Shown in pieces: positions 8,322 to 16,954 of a DNA stretch of 64,000 nucleotides. The translations under genes and the position numbers were made by a program. Position 1 is the first letter of the stretch; the number at the start of each line of letters is the position of its first letter. This DNA is from Auraticoccus monumenti (lineage in GTDB: Bacteria > Actinomycetota > Actinomycetes > Propionibacteriales > Propionibacteriaceae), in NCBI RefSeq assembly GCF_900101785.1, contig NZ_LT629688.1, forward strand, positions 2,480,001 to 2,544,000, written 5' to 3'. The notes beneath the pieces are model-generated. The model saw nothing but the letters and a program-made list of their open reading frames with translations. It did not search any database and was not told the origin of the DNA.

Positions 8322-9029
8322 ATGCCCTCCAGCACGACCACGCGTCCCGCCCTCGCCGACCTCGGCCCGATCCAGCAGCTGAGGGCCGGTCGCCTCGCCC
8401 GCCGGCTGACCCAGCTGGGCCTCGGGCTCGTCCTCTACGGGATCTCGCTGGCCATGATCGTGCGGGGCGCCCTCGGCTCGGCCCCGTGGGACGTGCTGCA
8501 CCAGGGGCTGTCGGCGCGGCTCTCGCTCAGCGTGGGCACCCTGATCATCGTGGTCTCGGTGGCGGTGCTCGCCCTGTGGATCCCGCTGCGGCAGCGGCCC
8601 GGGCTGGGGACGATCGCGAACGCGGTGGTGGTCGGCGTCGTCGTCGACGTGGTGCTGGCGCTGGTCGAGCCGGTCGGGTCGCTGGCGTGGCGGGTGGTGC
8701 TGCTGGCGGCGGGGGTGCTGCTCAACGGCGCGGCCACCGCCCTCTACATCGGCGCCCAGCTCGGCCCGGGTCCGCGCGACGGGCTGATGACCGGTCTGGC
8801 CCGGCGCACCGGACGCTCCATCCGGCTGGTCCGCACCGTGCTGGAGGTGGCCGTCGTGCTGGCCGGGTGGGCGCTCGGCGGGCCGCTCGGCCTGGGGACG
8901 GTGCTCTACGCCCTGGCCATCGGACCCGTCGCGCAGGCGGTGCTGCCGTGGGTGACCGTCCGCCTCCCCGCCCGGCCCAGCGCGTCCCCCAGCGCGCCCG
9001 ACCCCGGTGATGGTTCGCTGGGGGCATGA
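8322..9029 (+). CDS. yczE: YczE/YitT-like integral membrane protein
   Basis: 235 residues with about five to six hydrophobic helices. The motif GALGSAPWDVLHQGLS and the second-half repeat IGAQLGPGPRDGLMTGLARRTG are typical of the YczE group. These proteins are divergently paired with MocR regulators in many Firmicutes and Actinobacteria; their transported or sensed compound is unknown. ATG 8322 is chosen; an earlier in-frame ATG at 8238 lies inside yczR. The stop overlaps the next ATG (ATGA), tying it to the LLM oxidoreductase. Confidence 0.82.
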   Translation: MPSSTTTRPALADLGPIQQLRAGRLARRLTQLGLGLVLYGISLAMIVRGALGSAPWDVLHQGLSARLSLSVGTLIIVVSVAVLALWIPLRQRPGLGTIANAVVVGVVVDVVLALVEPVGSLAWRVVLLAAGVLLNGAATALYIGAQLGPGPRDGLMTGLARRTGRSIRLVRTVLEVAVVLAGWALGGPLGLGTVLYALAIGPVAQAVLPWVTVRLPARPSASPSAPDPGDGSLGA

Positions 9030-10000
9030 CGCGTCTCGGTTTCCACGCCTCGCACGAGCAGCTCGACCCGCGCCAGCTGCTGCGCGACGTCCAGCACGCC
9101 GAGCAGGCCGGCTTCGCCATGGCTATGTGCTCGGACCACCTCGGCCCCTGGAGCGAGCGGCAGGGCCACTCCGGCTACGCCTGGTCCTGGCTGGGGGCCG
9201 CGCTGGCCACCACGGGGCTCTCCTTCGGCACGGTCTGCGCGCCCGGCGTCCGCTACCACCCGGCGGTGGTGGCGCAGAAGATCGCCACCCTGGGTCAGAT
9301 GTTCCCAGGCCGGTTCTGGGTCGCGCTGGGTAGCGGCGAGGCGTCCAACGAGCACGTGACGGGTCAGCGCTGGCCCGCCAAGGACGTCCGCGATGACCGC
9401 CGCGACGAGTGCGTGGCGGTGATCCGGGCGCTGCTGGCCGGGGAGGAGGTCAGCCACGACGGGCTGGTCACCGTCGACCGGGCCCGGGTCTGGGAGCGGG
9501 CCGAACCGACCCCGCTGCTGATCGCCCCGGTGGTCAGCGTGGAGTCCGCCGCCCGGGTGGCCGCCTGGGCCGACGGGATCGTCACCATCAACCAGCCGGT
9601 GGACGTGCTGAAGCGGCTGCTGGACACCTACCGCGAGGCAGGTGGGCGCGGGACGGCGTCGCTGCAGGTGCACCTGTCGTGGGCCCGCACCGAGGAGGAG
9701 GCCGAGGCGATCGCCTTCGACCAGTGGCGGACCAACGTCTTCTCCGAGCCGGTGAACTGGGACACCGAGACGCCGGCCGGCTTCGACGCCGCGGCCGAGC
9801 ACGTCGGGATGGAGTCGGTGCGCGCGGCCGTCCGCATCTCGGCCGACCCCGGCCAGCACGCGGCCTGGCTGGCGGAGTACGCCGGGCTGGGTTTCGAGGA
9901 CGTCTACCTGCACCACGTGGGGCAGCAGCAGAGCGGCTTCATCGACGTCTTCGGTGACTCGGTTCTCCCGCAGCTGCACGGTGCGGTGGGCACCCGATGA
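9026..10000 (+). CDS. LLM-class flavin-dependent oxidoreductase (TIGR03885-like)
   Basis: 324 residues with the luciferase-like TIM-barrel pattern: LGFHASHEQ strand 1, AGFAMAMCSDHLGPW, YHPAVVAQKIATLGQMFPGRFWVALGSGE and DGIVTINQP. This set matches the subfamily of F420/FMN enzymes of uncertain cofactor that is often encoded beside a GH13 alpha-amylase-family gene, as here. It overlaps yczE upstream (ATGA) and the GH13 gene downstream (ATGA), so three genes are one translationally coupled unit. Substrate unknown. Confidence 0.83.
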   Translation: MTRLGFHASHEQLDPRQLLRDVQHAEQAGFAMAMCSDHLGPWSERQGHSGYAWSWLGAALATTGLSFGTVCAPGVRYHPAVVAQKIATLGQMFPGRFWVALGSGEASNEHVTGQRWPAKDVRDDRRDECVAVIRALLAGEEVSHDGLVTVDRARVWERAEPTPLLIAPVVSVESAARVAAWADGIVTINQPVDVLKRLLDTYREAGGRGTASLQVHLSWARTEEEAEAIAFDQWRTNVFSEPVNWDTETPAGFDAAAEHVGMESVRAAVRISADPGQHAAWLAEYAGLGFEDVYLHHVGQQQSGFIDVFGDSVLPQLHGAVGTR

Positions 10001-11667
10001 GGATCACCGACACCAGCGACCTGTGGTGGAAGAGCGCGGTCGTCTACTGCCTGGACGTGGAGACCTTCTACGACGCCGACGGTGACGGCGTCGGCGACCT
10101 GGCCGGGCTGGCCCAGCGGATCGACTACCTGGCCGAGCTCGGCATCAACTGCCTGTGGCTGATGCCGTTCTACCCCAGCCCCGACCGCGACGACGGCTAC
10201 GACGTCACCGACTTCTACGGCGTCGACCCCCGCCTGGGCGACCACGGGCGCCTGGTCGAGGTGATCCGGACCGCGCACGACCGCGGCATCCGGGTCATCG
10301 TCGACCTGCTGATCAACCACACCTCCGACGCCCACCCCTGGTTCCGCTCGGCGAGGGAGAGCGTGGACAGCCCCCACCGCGACTACTACGTGTGGCGCGA
10401 CACCGAGCCCCCGGACACCTCCGCCGAGGTCGTCTTCCCCGACCAGGAGGACTCGATCTGGGAGCACGACGAGCGCACCGGGCAGTGGTACCTGCACCAC
10501 TTCTACCGCCACCAGCCCGACCTGAACGTCGGCAACCCGGCGGTGGTCGACGAGCTGATGCGGGTGATCGGGTTCTGGCTGGAGCTCGGTGTCGACGGGT
10601 TCCGGGTCGACGCGGTGCCCTTCTTCGTCGAGGACGTGGAGACCGCGGAGAGCCACCTGGCCGGGGACCCGCACCAGGTGCTGAAGGAGCTGCGGGCCTT
10701 CCTCGGTCGGCGCCGCGGGGACGCCGTGCTGCTCGGCGAGGTCAACCTGCCCTACGAGGCGCAGACCACCTACTTCGGCGGCGGCGACGGTGACGAGCTG
10801 CAGATGATGTTCGACTTCGTCACCATGCAGGCCAGCTACCTGGCGATGGCCCGCGGCGAGGCCGCCCCGCTGGCCGCGGCCCTGGCCGGACGTCCGGAGC
10901 TGCACCCCCGCTGCCAGTGGGCCACGTTCCTGCGCAACCACGACGAGCTGACCCTGGACCAGCTCAGCGAGGAGGAGCGGCAGGAGGTCTTCGCCGCCTT
11001 CGGGCCCGAGGAGTCGATGCAGGTCTACGACCGCGGGCTCAAGCGCCGGCTGCCCACGATGCTGGGCGGCGACCCCCGGCGCGTCCGGCTGGCGTACTCG
11101 CTGATGTTCTCCCTCCCCGGCACGCCCTCGATCTACTACGGCGAGGAGATCGGGATGGGGGAGGACCTGCAGGCGGCGGGCCGGATGGCCGTCCGCACCC
11201 CGATGCAGTGGAGCCGGGCGCGCAACGGCGGGTTCTCCGCCGCCGAGCCCGAGCAGCTGATCCAGCGGGTGGTCCCGGACGGCTACGGCCCCGAGCACGT
11301 CAACGCCGCCGACCAGCGGCACGACCCGGACTCGCTGTTCTCCTTCATCAAGGCCCTGGTCGCCGTGCGCCGCAGCTGCCCCGAGCTGGGCTGGGGGACC
11401 TTCGCCCTGATCGAGCAGCCGCACCCCTCGGTGCTGGCCCACCGCTGCGACCTCGACGAGGTGTCCATGGTGGCGGTGCACAACCTGGGTCCGGACCCGG
11501 TCACGCTGTCGCTGGACGTGTGTCGCGCCGGGGACGGCACCGAGGCCCTGGACGTCCTGAGCCACCAGCTGGTCGCCGCCGGCGACGAGTGCCTGGAGCT
11601 GGTGCTGGAGGGCTACGGCCACCGCTGGCTGAGGCTGCGGCCCGAGGGTGCGCTGGACCTGCCCTGA
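9997..11667 (+). CDS. GH13 alpha-amylase family enzyme (trehalose-synthase-like)
   Basis: 556 residues. The (beta/alpha)8 barrel motifs are intact: DVTDFYGVDPRLG, VIVDLLINHTSD, GFRVDAVPFF with nucleophile Asp205, GEVNL with acid/base Glu248, and FLRNHDELTLD with Asp316. The opening WWKSAVVYCLDVETFYDADGDGVGDL resembles trehalose synthase/maltosyltransferase relatives, but the sequence lacks a maltokinase domain. It could isomerise, hydrolyse or transfer alpha-glucosides. Coupled by ATGA to the LLM enzyme. Family sure, exact reaction open. Confidence 0.88.
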   Translation: MRITDTSDLWWKSAVVYCLDVETFYDADGDGVGDLAGLAQRIDYLAELGINCLWLMPFYPSPDRDDGYDVTDFYGVDPRLGDHGRLVEVIRTAHDRGIRVIVDLLINHTSDAHPWFRSARESVDSPHRDYYVWRDTEPPDTSAEVVFPDQEDSIWEHDERTGQWYLHHFYRHQPDLNVGNPAVVDELMRVIGFWLELGVDGFRVDAVPFFVEDVETAESHLAGDPHQVLKELRAFLGRRRGDAVLLGEVNLPYEAQTTYFGGGDGDELQMMFDFVTMQASYLAMARGEAAPLAAALAGRPELHPRCQWATFLRNHDELTLDQLSEEERQEVFAAFGPEESMQVYDRGLKRRLPTMLGGDPRRVRLAYSLMFSLPGTPSIYYGEEIGMGEDLQAAGRMAVRTPMQWSRARNGGFSAAEPEQLIQRVVPDGYGPEHVNAADQRHDPDSLFSFIKALVAVRRSCPELGWGTFALIEQPHPSVLAHRCDLDEVSMVAVHNLGPDPVTLSLDVCRAGDGTEALDVLSHQLVAAGDECLELVLEGYGHRWLRLRPEGALDLP

Positions 11668-12147
11668 GCGGTGCTCGCTGGCGAGGCCGCGGGCGGCTTG
11701 GTGGCCCTAGGCGTGACCGTGGCGGTGGTCGCTGACGCGGTGGGGCGCTGCGTCGGTCGGGGCGCTGCCGGATGAGGCCGCTACCGGTGCCATGGTCCGG
11801 CTCTGTGGCCGCGGTCGGGGCCGACGCGGTGGGGCCGCTGCCGCAGTCGGCGACGGCGGTCGGTATCTGTCGGTCGGTGGCCACAGGTCGCGGCAACCGG
11901 TAGCCGGTGGCCGGTGTTGCGTTGTCCGAGGACCAGCGGTCCCGGCGCTCGGTGGGCAGCTATCCGGTCGGTGGGCAGCTGTCCGGTCGGTGGGCAGCTG
12001 TCCGGTCGGTGGGCAGCGACTGCGGTGACCGGCGTCGGTGTCGGCGATTGCGGTGGTCAGTCGGCCGGCCGTCGGTGGACCCGGCGAGACGGTGGGCCGG
12101 TCGCCGGTGCTCCCGGCGGTCGGTGGGCGGTGTGAGACGGTGGGCCG
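11668..12147. repeat. 480-base gene-free tract of GGTCGGTG-type low-complexity repeats
   Basis: No convincing gene. The tract is full of GGTCGGTGG and GCCGGTGGCC variants. A true tandem block of a 19-base unit, TCGGTGGGCAGCTGTCCGG, occupies 11949-12005 (three copies, the first with one change) plus a partial fourth to 12017. Further on a 16-base direct repeat GAGACGGTGGGCCGGT occurs at 12086-12101 and 12134-12149, the second running into the GTG start of the aminotransferase. It also holds whatever promoter that gene uses; I cannot recognise one. Confidence 0.75.
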
Positions 12148-13308
12148 GTGCCCACCTCTGAGCCCCTGGTCGAGCGGATGCGTGGTTTCGGGACCACCGT
12201 CTTCGCCGAGATGTCGCTGCTGGCCGCACGGACCGGCGCGCTGAACCTGGGGCAGGGGTTCCCCGACACCGACGGTCCGCCCGAGGTGCTCGAGGAGGCC
12301 CAGCGGGCCATCCGCGACGGCGTCAACCAGTACCCGCCGGGGACCGGGCACGTGGTGCTGCGCGAGGCCGTGGCCCGGCACCAGCAGGAGTGGTACGGGC
12401 TGACCTACGACCCGGCGACCGAGGTGCTGATCACCACCGGGGCCACCGAGGGGGTGTCGGCCGCCCTGCTCGCGCTCTGCGAGACCGGTGACGAGGTGGT
12501 GGCCCTCGACCCCACCTACGACTCCTACGCCGCGGCGGCCACGATGGCCCGGGCCGTGCTCCGGCCCGTCACCCTGCGACCTCCCGACTTCGCCCTCGAC
12601 CTGGACGCGCTCCGGGCCGCGATCACGCCGCGGACCCGGGTGCTGCTGGTCAACAGCCCGCACAACCCCACCGGCCGGGTGCTCACCGAGGCCGAGCTGG
12701 CCGGCATCGCCGCGCTGGCCGTCGAGCACGACCTGTGGGTGGTGTGCGACGAGGTGTACGAGCACCTCACCTTCGACGGGCACGTGCACCGCCCGCTGGC
12801 CGGCTTCCCCGGCATGCGGGAGCGGACCGTGCTGGTCTCCTCGGCCGGGAAGACCTTCAACGTCACCGGCTGGAAGATCGGCTGGGTGTGCGCGCCCCCG
12901 GCGCTGGTGACCGCGGTGAACGCCACCAAGCAGTTCCTCACCTTCTCCGGCGGGGCGCCGTTCCAGCCCGCCGTGGCCCTCGGGCTGGGGCTGCCGCGGG
13001 AGCGGTTCGCGGAGATCCGGGACCGGCTGCAGGCGGGCCGCGACCTGCTCACCGAGGGGCTGCGCCGCGCCGGCCTCGAGGTGTTCGGCGCCCAGGGCAC
13101 CTACTTCGTCAACGTGGACATCGCCTCGATCGGGGAGACCGACGGCATCGCCTTCTGCCGCGGGCTGCCCGACCGCGTCGGCGTCGTCGCCGTCCCGACC
13201 CAGGTCTTCCACGCCGACCCGGCGTCCGCCGCCACCCTCGTCCGCTTCGCCTTCTGCAAGCGCCCCGAGGTCCTGGCCGAGGCCGCCGAGCGCCTCGCCC
13301 GCCTCTGA
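12148..13308 (+). CDS. PLP-dependent class I/II aminotransferase (DapC/kynurenine aminotransferase-like)
   Basis: 386 residues, fold-type I. Conserved elements: LNLGQGFPDTDGP, NQYPPGTGHVVLREAVA, NSPHNPTGRV, CDEVYEHL and the PLP lysine Lys235 in SSAGKTFNVTGWKIGW, with FCKRPEVL near the C-terminal Arg. In actinobacteria the closest types are N-succinyldiaminopimelate aminotransferase (DapC, lysine pathway) and methionine/kynurenine aminotransferases; no neighbouring lysine gene helps decide. The start is GTG 12148, lying within a repeated 16-base element rather than behind a clear ribosome site. Confidence 0.85.
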   Translation: MPTSEPLVERMRGFGTTVFAEMSLLAARTGALNLGQGFPDTDGPPEVLEEAQRAIRDGVNQYPPGTGHVVLREAVARHQQEWYGLTYDPATEVLITTGATEGVSAALLALCETGDEVVALDPTYDSYAAAATMARAVLRPVTLRPPDFALDLDALRAAITPRTRVLLVNSPHNPTGRVLTEAELAGIAALAVEHDLWVVCDEVYEHLTFDGHVHRPLAGFPGMRERTVLVSSAGKTFNVTGWKIGWVCAPPALVTAVNATKQFLTFSGGAPFQPAVALGLGLPRERFAEIRDRLQAGRDLLTEGLRRAGLEVFGAQGTYFVNVDIASIGETDGIAFCRGLPDRVGVVAVPTQVFHADPASAATLVRFAFCKRPEVLAEAAERLARL

Positions 13309-13329
13309 CGCCGTACCCTCGCCCCTCAC

Positions 13330-13396
13330 GACACGCGTCTGTCCATGCGCGCACGACGGCCCCCGCTGGAGGCTGTCTTGCGCGTATGAGCAGGTC
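13330..13396. repeat. Hairpin repeat upstream of DUF559 gene, copy 1
   Basis: Contains CATGCGCGCACGAC (13344-13357) and its imperfect reverse complement GTCTTGCGCGTATG (13375-13388), separated by 17 bases, followed by AGCAGGTCGGTGC. The preceding GACACGCGTCTGTCC is shared with copy 2. No gene lies in this gap; the copies account for most of it. Confidence 0.6.
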
Positions 13397-13510
13397 GGTG
13401 CTCGATCACGTCGACCGCGCCGCCCTCGTCGCGTGGGTTGAGCCCTGCGTCGACCCAGGTCGCCAGCGCTCGACAACCTGGGTGGGCACCGCGTCGTCCC
13501 CACCCTCAGC

Positions 13511-13577
13511 CGACACGTGTGTGTCCATGCGTGCAGGACGAGCCGCTCTGGACGCTGTCGTGCGCGCATGAGCAAGG
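13511..13577. repeat. Hairpin repeat upstream of DUF559 gene, copy 2
   Basis: Same layout as copy 1: GACACGTGTGTGTCC, CATGCGTGCAGGAC (13526-13539) and GTCGTGCGCGCATG (13557-13570), followed by AGCA. The inner arms pair with two mismatches. The stretch between copies 1 and 2 (13397-13510) has no recognisable feature. Confidence 0.6.
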
Positions 13578-13644
13578 AGGTGCGGCCCGTCGAGCCTGTG
13601 GATGACCGCACCCACTCGCCCGCTGATCCTGCTGGGGTGGGGAG

Positions 13645-14463
13645 ATGGCGATCCCGGTGGTCAGGGCGACCAGGTTGGCGGCGGAGGGCTACACCCGCAG
13701 CAGGGTCGAGGCCCTGGTGGCGGAGGGGCGGCTGATACGGCTGGGACCCTGGTTGGCCACCCCCGACGCGCCGCCGTCAGCGCTCAGCGAACTGCGGCAG
13801 GGGCTGCGGCTGACCTGCGTCAGCGCGGCTGAGGTGCACGGGCTCTGGACCCCGCCCGTGGCAGGCCTCCACGTCTTCGGTAGACGTGGGGGCCGGGCGC
13901 AGCAGCTGGCCCGTGATGTGAAGCTGCACCGCCCGGAGCCGCGTCGCTGGCCGGAGGAGCCCGTCGCGCCGCTGGAGCTGACGCTGCAGCACGCGGTCGG
14001 CTGCCTGGGTCCGCGGGACGCGGCGGTCCTGTTCGAGTCCGCCCTCCACCGTGGGTTGCTCGGGCGCTCGCAGCTCGCCTCGGTGCTGGCGAGGTTGCCG
14101 CGCCGCGCGGCGGAACCGCTCAGCCGGGTGCGGTCGGACGCGGAGTCGGGCACCGAGACCCGGGTGCGCTGGTGGCTGGAGGAGAGCCGTCACAGGGTGC
14201 GGGCACAGGTGCGCATCCCCGCTGTGGGGCGCGTCGACATCCTGGTCGGGGAGCGCCTGGTGATCGAGTGCGACAGCGTGGCCCACCACACCGGGCTCGA
14301 CACCTACGCTGCGGACCGACGACGCGATCTCGAGCTCCGCCGACGGGGCTACCTCGTCATCCGGCTCACCTGGGAGCAGGTGTTCCTCGACTGGCCGGCG
14401 ACCCAGAGGGCGCTGAGCGAGGTCCTCCGGCGTGGGGACCACCGCACGCGCGTGCTCATGTGA
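13645..14463 (+). CDS. DUF559 / Vsr-like nuclease-fold protein with AbiEi-like N-terminus
   Basis: 272 residues. The first ~60 residues (RATRLAAEGYTRSRVEALVAEGRLIRLGPWLA) look like the winged-helix start of AbiEi-type antitoxin-family proteins. The C-terminal third has the PD-(D/E)xK-like arrangement of DUF559: ESGTETRVRWWLE, VGRVDILVGERLVIECDS, and RRRDLELRRRGYLVIRLTWEQVF. Such genes are abundant in actinobacteria with no established role; a DNA-binding or defence function is possible. It is flanked on both sides by members of one hairpin repeat family, which hints at a cassette. Start ATG with a GGGGAG-like site just before it. Confidence 0.75.
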   Translation: MAIPVVRATRLAAEGYTRSRVEALVAEGRLIRLGPWLATPDAPPSALSELRQGLRLTCVSAAEVHGLWTPPVAGLHVFGRRGGRAQQLARDVKLHRPEPRRWPEEPVAPLELTLQHAVGCLGPRDAAVLFESALHRGLLGRSQLASVLARLPRRAAEPLSRVRSDAESGTETRVRWWLEESRHRVRAQVRIPAVGRVDILVGERLVIECDSVAHHTGLDTYAADRRRDLELRRRGYLVIRLTWEQVFLDWPATQRALSEVLRRGDHRTRVLM

Positions 14464-14516
14464 GCAGGACAGGACCTCTGGAGACCCGTCGTGCGCGCAT
14501 GAGCACGTCGGTGCGA
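14455..14516. repeat. Hairpin repeat downstream of DUF559 gene, copy 3
   Basis: GCTCATGTGAGCAGGAC (from 14454) and GTCGTGCGCGCATGAGC (14488-14504) pair imperfectly; the right half, ending CACGTCGGTGC, repeats the right half of copy 1. It covers the end of the DUF559 gene and reaches the rlmB stop codon, and could serve both genes as a transcription end. Confidence 0.5.
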
Positions 14517-15473
14517 TCAGCTGCGCTGGCGGGAGACCTCGTAGAGGGCGATGCCGGCGGCGACGCCGGCGTTGAGGGACTCCACCTGGGCGGCGATGGG
14601 GACCGAGACCAGCACGTCGCAGGCGTCGCGGACCAGACGGGACAGGCCGTCGCCCTCGCTGCCGATCACCAGCACCAGCGGACCGGACGCCCCGGGGAGC
14701 GAGGCCACGTCGACCTCGCCCTCCCCGGCCAGACCGGCCAGGGTGAAGCCGGCCTTGGCGAACTCCCGCAGGCTCCGGTTGAGGTTGGTGGCCTTGGCGA
14801 TGGGCAGCCGGGCGGCCGCGCCGGCGGAGGTCTTCCAGGCGGCGGCGGTCATGCCGGCCGAGCGGCGCTCGGGGATCAGCACGCCGGTCGCCCCGAAGGC
14901 CGCCGCAGAGCGCACGATGGCGCCCAGGTTGCGCGGGTCGGTGATCGAGTCCAGCGCGACGACCAGGGCCGCTGGGCCCGCCTCGACGGCTGCGGCCAGC
15001 AGGTCGTCGGGGTGGGCGTAGGTGAACTCGGGCAGCTGCAGGGCCACACCCTGGTGGATGGCGCCGCCGGTGTGGCGGTCCAGCTCCATCCGGGTCACCT
15101 GCAGCATGGGGATGCTGCGGTCCGCGGCGAGGCGGAGGATGTCGCGCAGCCGGTCGTCGCGCTCAGCACCCTCGGCGACGTAGGCGGTCTTCACCGGGAT
15201 CTCGGCCTGCAGCGCCTCCAGCACCGGGTTGCGTCCGGCCACCCACTCAGCGCCCGCACCCGGACGTCCGGTGCGCGGGCCGCTGCTGGTGGTCTGGCGT
15301 CCGGACGCACGGCGCTCGGCGGCCTGCTTGGCCTTGTACGCCTTGTGGTACGGACGCTCCTCGGCCTTGGGGGTCGGCCCCTTGCCCTTGAGGGCGCGCC
15401 GGACCCGGCCACCGCTGCCGGCGGTGTTGCCCTGGCGGGACGTGGCGTTGCGCCGCTGGCTGTTGCCTGGCAT
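14517..15473 (-). CDS. rlmB: 23S rRNA 2'-O-ribose methyltransferase (RlmB/TrmH family)
   Basis: SPOUT-fold methyltransferase expected to modify G2251 of 23S rRNA. After a basic, disordered ~75-residue N-terminus come the substrate-binding domain (AGRNPVLEALQAEIPVKTAYVAEGAE) and the SPOUT motifs DSITDPRNLGAIVRSAAAFGATGVLIPERRSAGM, VIGSEGDGLSRLVRDACD and VPIAAQVESLNAGVAAGIALYE. Start ATG 15473 (318 aa) shares one base with the cysS stop; upstream codons to 15533 overlap cysS and are not used. cysS-rlmB is a common actinobacterial pair. Confidence 0.92.
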   Translation of the reverse strand: MPGNSQRRNATSRQGNTAGSGGRVRRALKGKGPTPKAEERPYHKAYKAKQAAERRASGRQTTSSGPRTGRPGAGAEWVAGRNPVLEALQAEIPVKTAYVAEGAERDDRLRDILRLAADRSIPMLQVTRMELDRHTGGAIHQGVALQLPEFTYAHPDDLLAAAVEAGPAALVVALDSITDPRNLGAIVRSAAAFGATGVLIPERRSAGMTAAAWKTSAGAAARLPIAKATNLNRSLREFAKAGFTLAGLAGEGEVDVASLPGASGPLVLVIGSEGDGLSRLVRDACDVLVSVPIAAQVESLNAGVAAGIALYEVSRQRS

Positions 15474-16921
15474 CAGTGCTGCTCCTTCGTGCCCGCGCGT
15501 GGCACGGGCAGCTCCTTCGTCGAGACGGCCCACCGGGGGCCGTCCGGGGTGTCGGTGATGCTGATCCCGGCCGCAGCCAGGGAGTCGCGGACCGCGTCCG
15601 CGGCGGCGAAGTCCTTCTCGGCCCGGGCGCGGGCCCGCTGCTCGAGCAGGGACCCCACCAGGGCGTCCACCACGGCGGTGAGGTCGTCCTCGGAGCCGGT
15701 GGAGCCCCAGGCCGGGTCGTCGGCGCGCAGGCCGAGCACGTCGAGCATGGCCTGCACCTCACCGAGCCGCTCGGCCAGCGTCGCGTGGTCGCCGCGGTCG
15801 ACGGCCTGGTTGCCCTCCTTCACCGCGCCGTAGAGGACGGCCACCGCACCCGGGGTGCCGAGGTCGTCGTCCATCGCCTCGACGAACGCCGTGGGCAGGG
15901 TGGTCGGGGCAGCGGGGACGCCGGCGCGGACGGCGCGCTCGACGAAGCCGTCGATGCGGGCCAGGGCCGCGGTGGCCTCGGTCAGGGAGGTGTCGAACCA
16001 CTCGATCTGCGAGCGGTAGTGCGGACCCACCAGGTAGAAGCGGACGGCCCGCGGCGGGTGCGTCCGGGTCACCTCCGAGACCAGCGCCCCGTTGCCGAGG
16101 GACTTGCTCATCTTCTCCCCGGACGCGGTGACCCAGGCGTTGTGCATCCAGAGCCGGGCGAAGGGACGTCCGGCGGCCCGGGACTGGGCCAGCTCGTTCT
16201 CGTGGTGGGGGAACCGCAGGTCCAGCCCGCCGCCGTGGATGTCGAACTCGTCACCGAGGTACTTCCCGGCCATCGCCGAGCACTCCAGGTGCCAGCCCGG
16301 ACGCCCGCGGCCCCACGGGGTCGGCCAGGACGCCGACTCGGGCTCGTCGGGCTTGTGGCCCTTCCAGAGCGCGAAGTCGCGCGGGTCGCGCTTGCCCCGC
16401 GGGTCGGCGTCGGCGGCGGGCTCCATGTCGTCCAGCCGCATCCCCGACAGCTCGCCGTAGGAGGGCCAGGAGCGGACGTCGAAGTAGACGTCGCCGGACC
16501 CGTCCTCGCTGGCGTAGGCGTGCCCGCGCTCGATCAGCTGCTCGATCATCTCGACCATCTCGGGCACGTGGCCGGTGGCGCGCGGCTCGTAGGTCGGCGG
16601 CAGGCAGCCCAGCGCGGCGTAGGCCGCGTGCAGCTCGCGCTCGAAGCGGTAGGCGTGGGCGAACCAGGGGACGCCGGCCTCGGCGGACTTGGTGAGGATC
16701 TTGTCGTCGATGTCGGTGACGTTGGCCACGATGGTGACCTCGAGCCCCTTCCAGGTCAGCCAGCGCCGCAGCACGTCGAAGACCACCTCCTTGCGGATGT
16801 GGCCGAGGTGCGGCGCGGACTGGACGGTCAGCCCGCAGTGGTAGATCGACACGGTACCCGGGCGCAGCGGGACCAGCTCACGGATCTCGTGGGTGGCGGT
16901 GTCGTAGAGGCGGAGGCTCAC
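15473..16921 (-). CDS. cysS: Cysteinyl-tRNA synthetase
   Basis: Charges tRNA-Cys. 482 residues; the HIGH-type motif appears as [13 protein letters not shown] near residue 36, the zinc ligands as YHCGLTV, CSAM and HHENELAQS, and the KMSKS loop as KMSKSLGN. Catalytic core, then the anticodon-binding helical domain to the C-terminus. GTG start, AGGCT-rich upstream region without a clear ribosome site. First gene of the pair with rlmB. Confidence 0.95.
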   Translation of the reverse strand: MSLRLYDTATHEIRELVPLRPGTVSIYHCGLTVQSAPHLGHIRKEVVFDVLRRWLTWKGLEVTIVANVTDIDDKILTKSAEAGVPWFAHAYRFERELHAAYAALGCLPPTYEPRATGHVPEMVEMIEQLIERGHAYASEDGSGDVYFDVRSWPSYGELSGMRLDDMEPAADADPRGKRDPRDFALWKGHKPDEPESASWPTPWGRGRPGWHLECSAMAGKYLGDEFDIHGGGLDLRFPHHENELAQSRAAGRPFARLWMHNAWVTASGEKMSKSLGNGALVSEVTRTHPPRAVRFYLVGPHYRSQIEWFDTSLTEATAALARIDGFVERAVRAGVPAAPTTLPTAFVEAMDDDLGTPGAVAVLYGAVKEGNQAVDRGDHATLAERLGEVQAMLDVLGLRADDPAWGSTGSEDDLTAVVDALVGSLLEQRARARAEKDFAAADAVRDSLAAAGISITDTPDGPRWAVSTKELPVPRAGTKEQH

Positions 16922-16954
16922 CGGGGCAGCCTACAGAGAACACGGTGGGCGGGC

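Noticed and set aside
11949-12017. Possible CRISPR-like array
   Set aside because: The units are 19 bases in direct tandem with no spacers between them, and there are no cas genes.
11707-13611. 634-codon minus-strand frame
   Set aside because: Antisense to the aminotransferase and made largely of repeat translation.
13645-14463. Complete toxin-antitoxin or restriction system around the DUF559 gene
   Set aside because: No partner gene (AbiEii, methylase or toxin) is adjacent; the flanks are repeats and rlmB.
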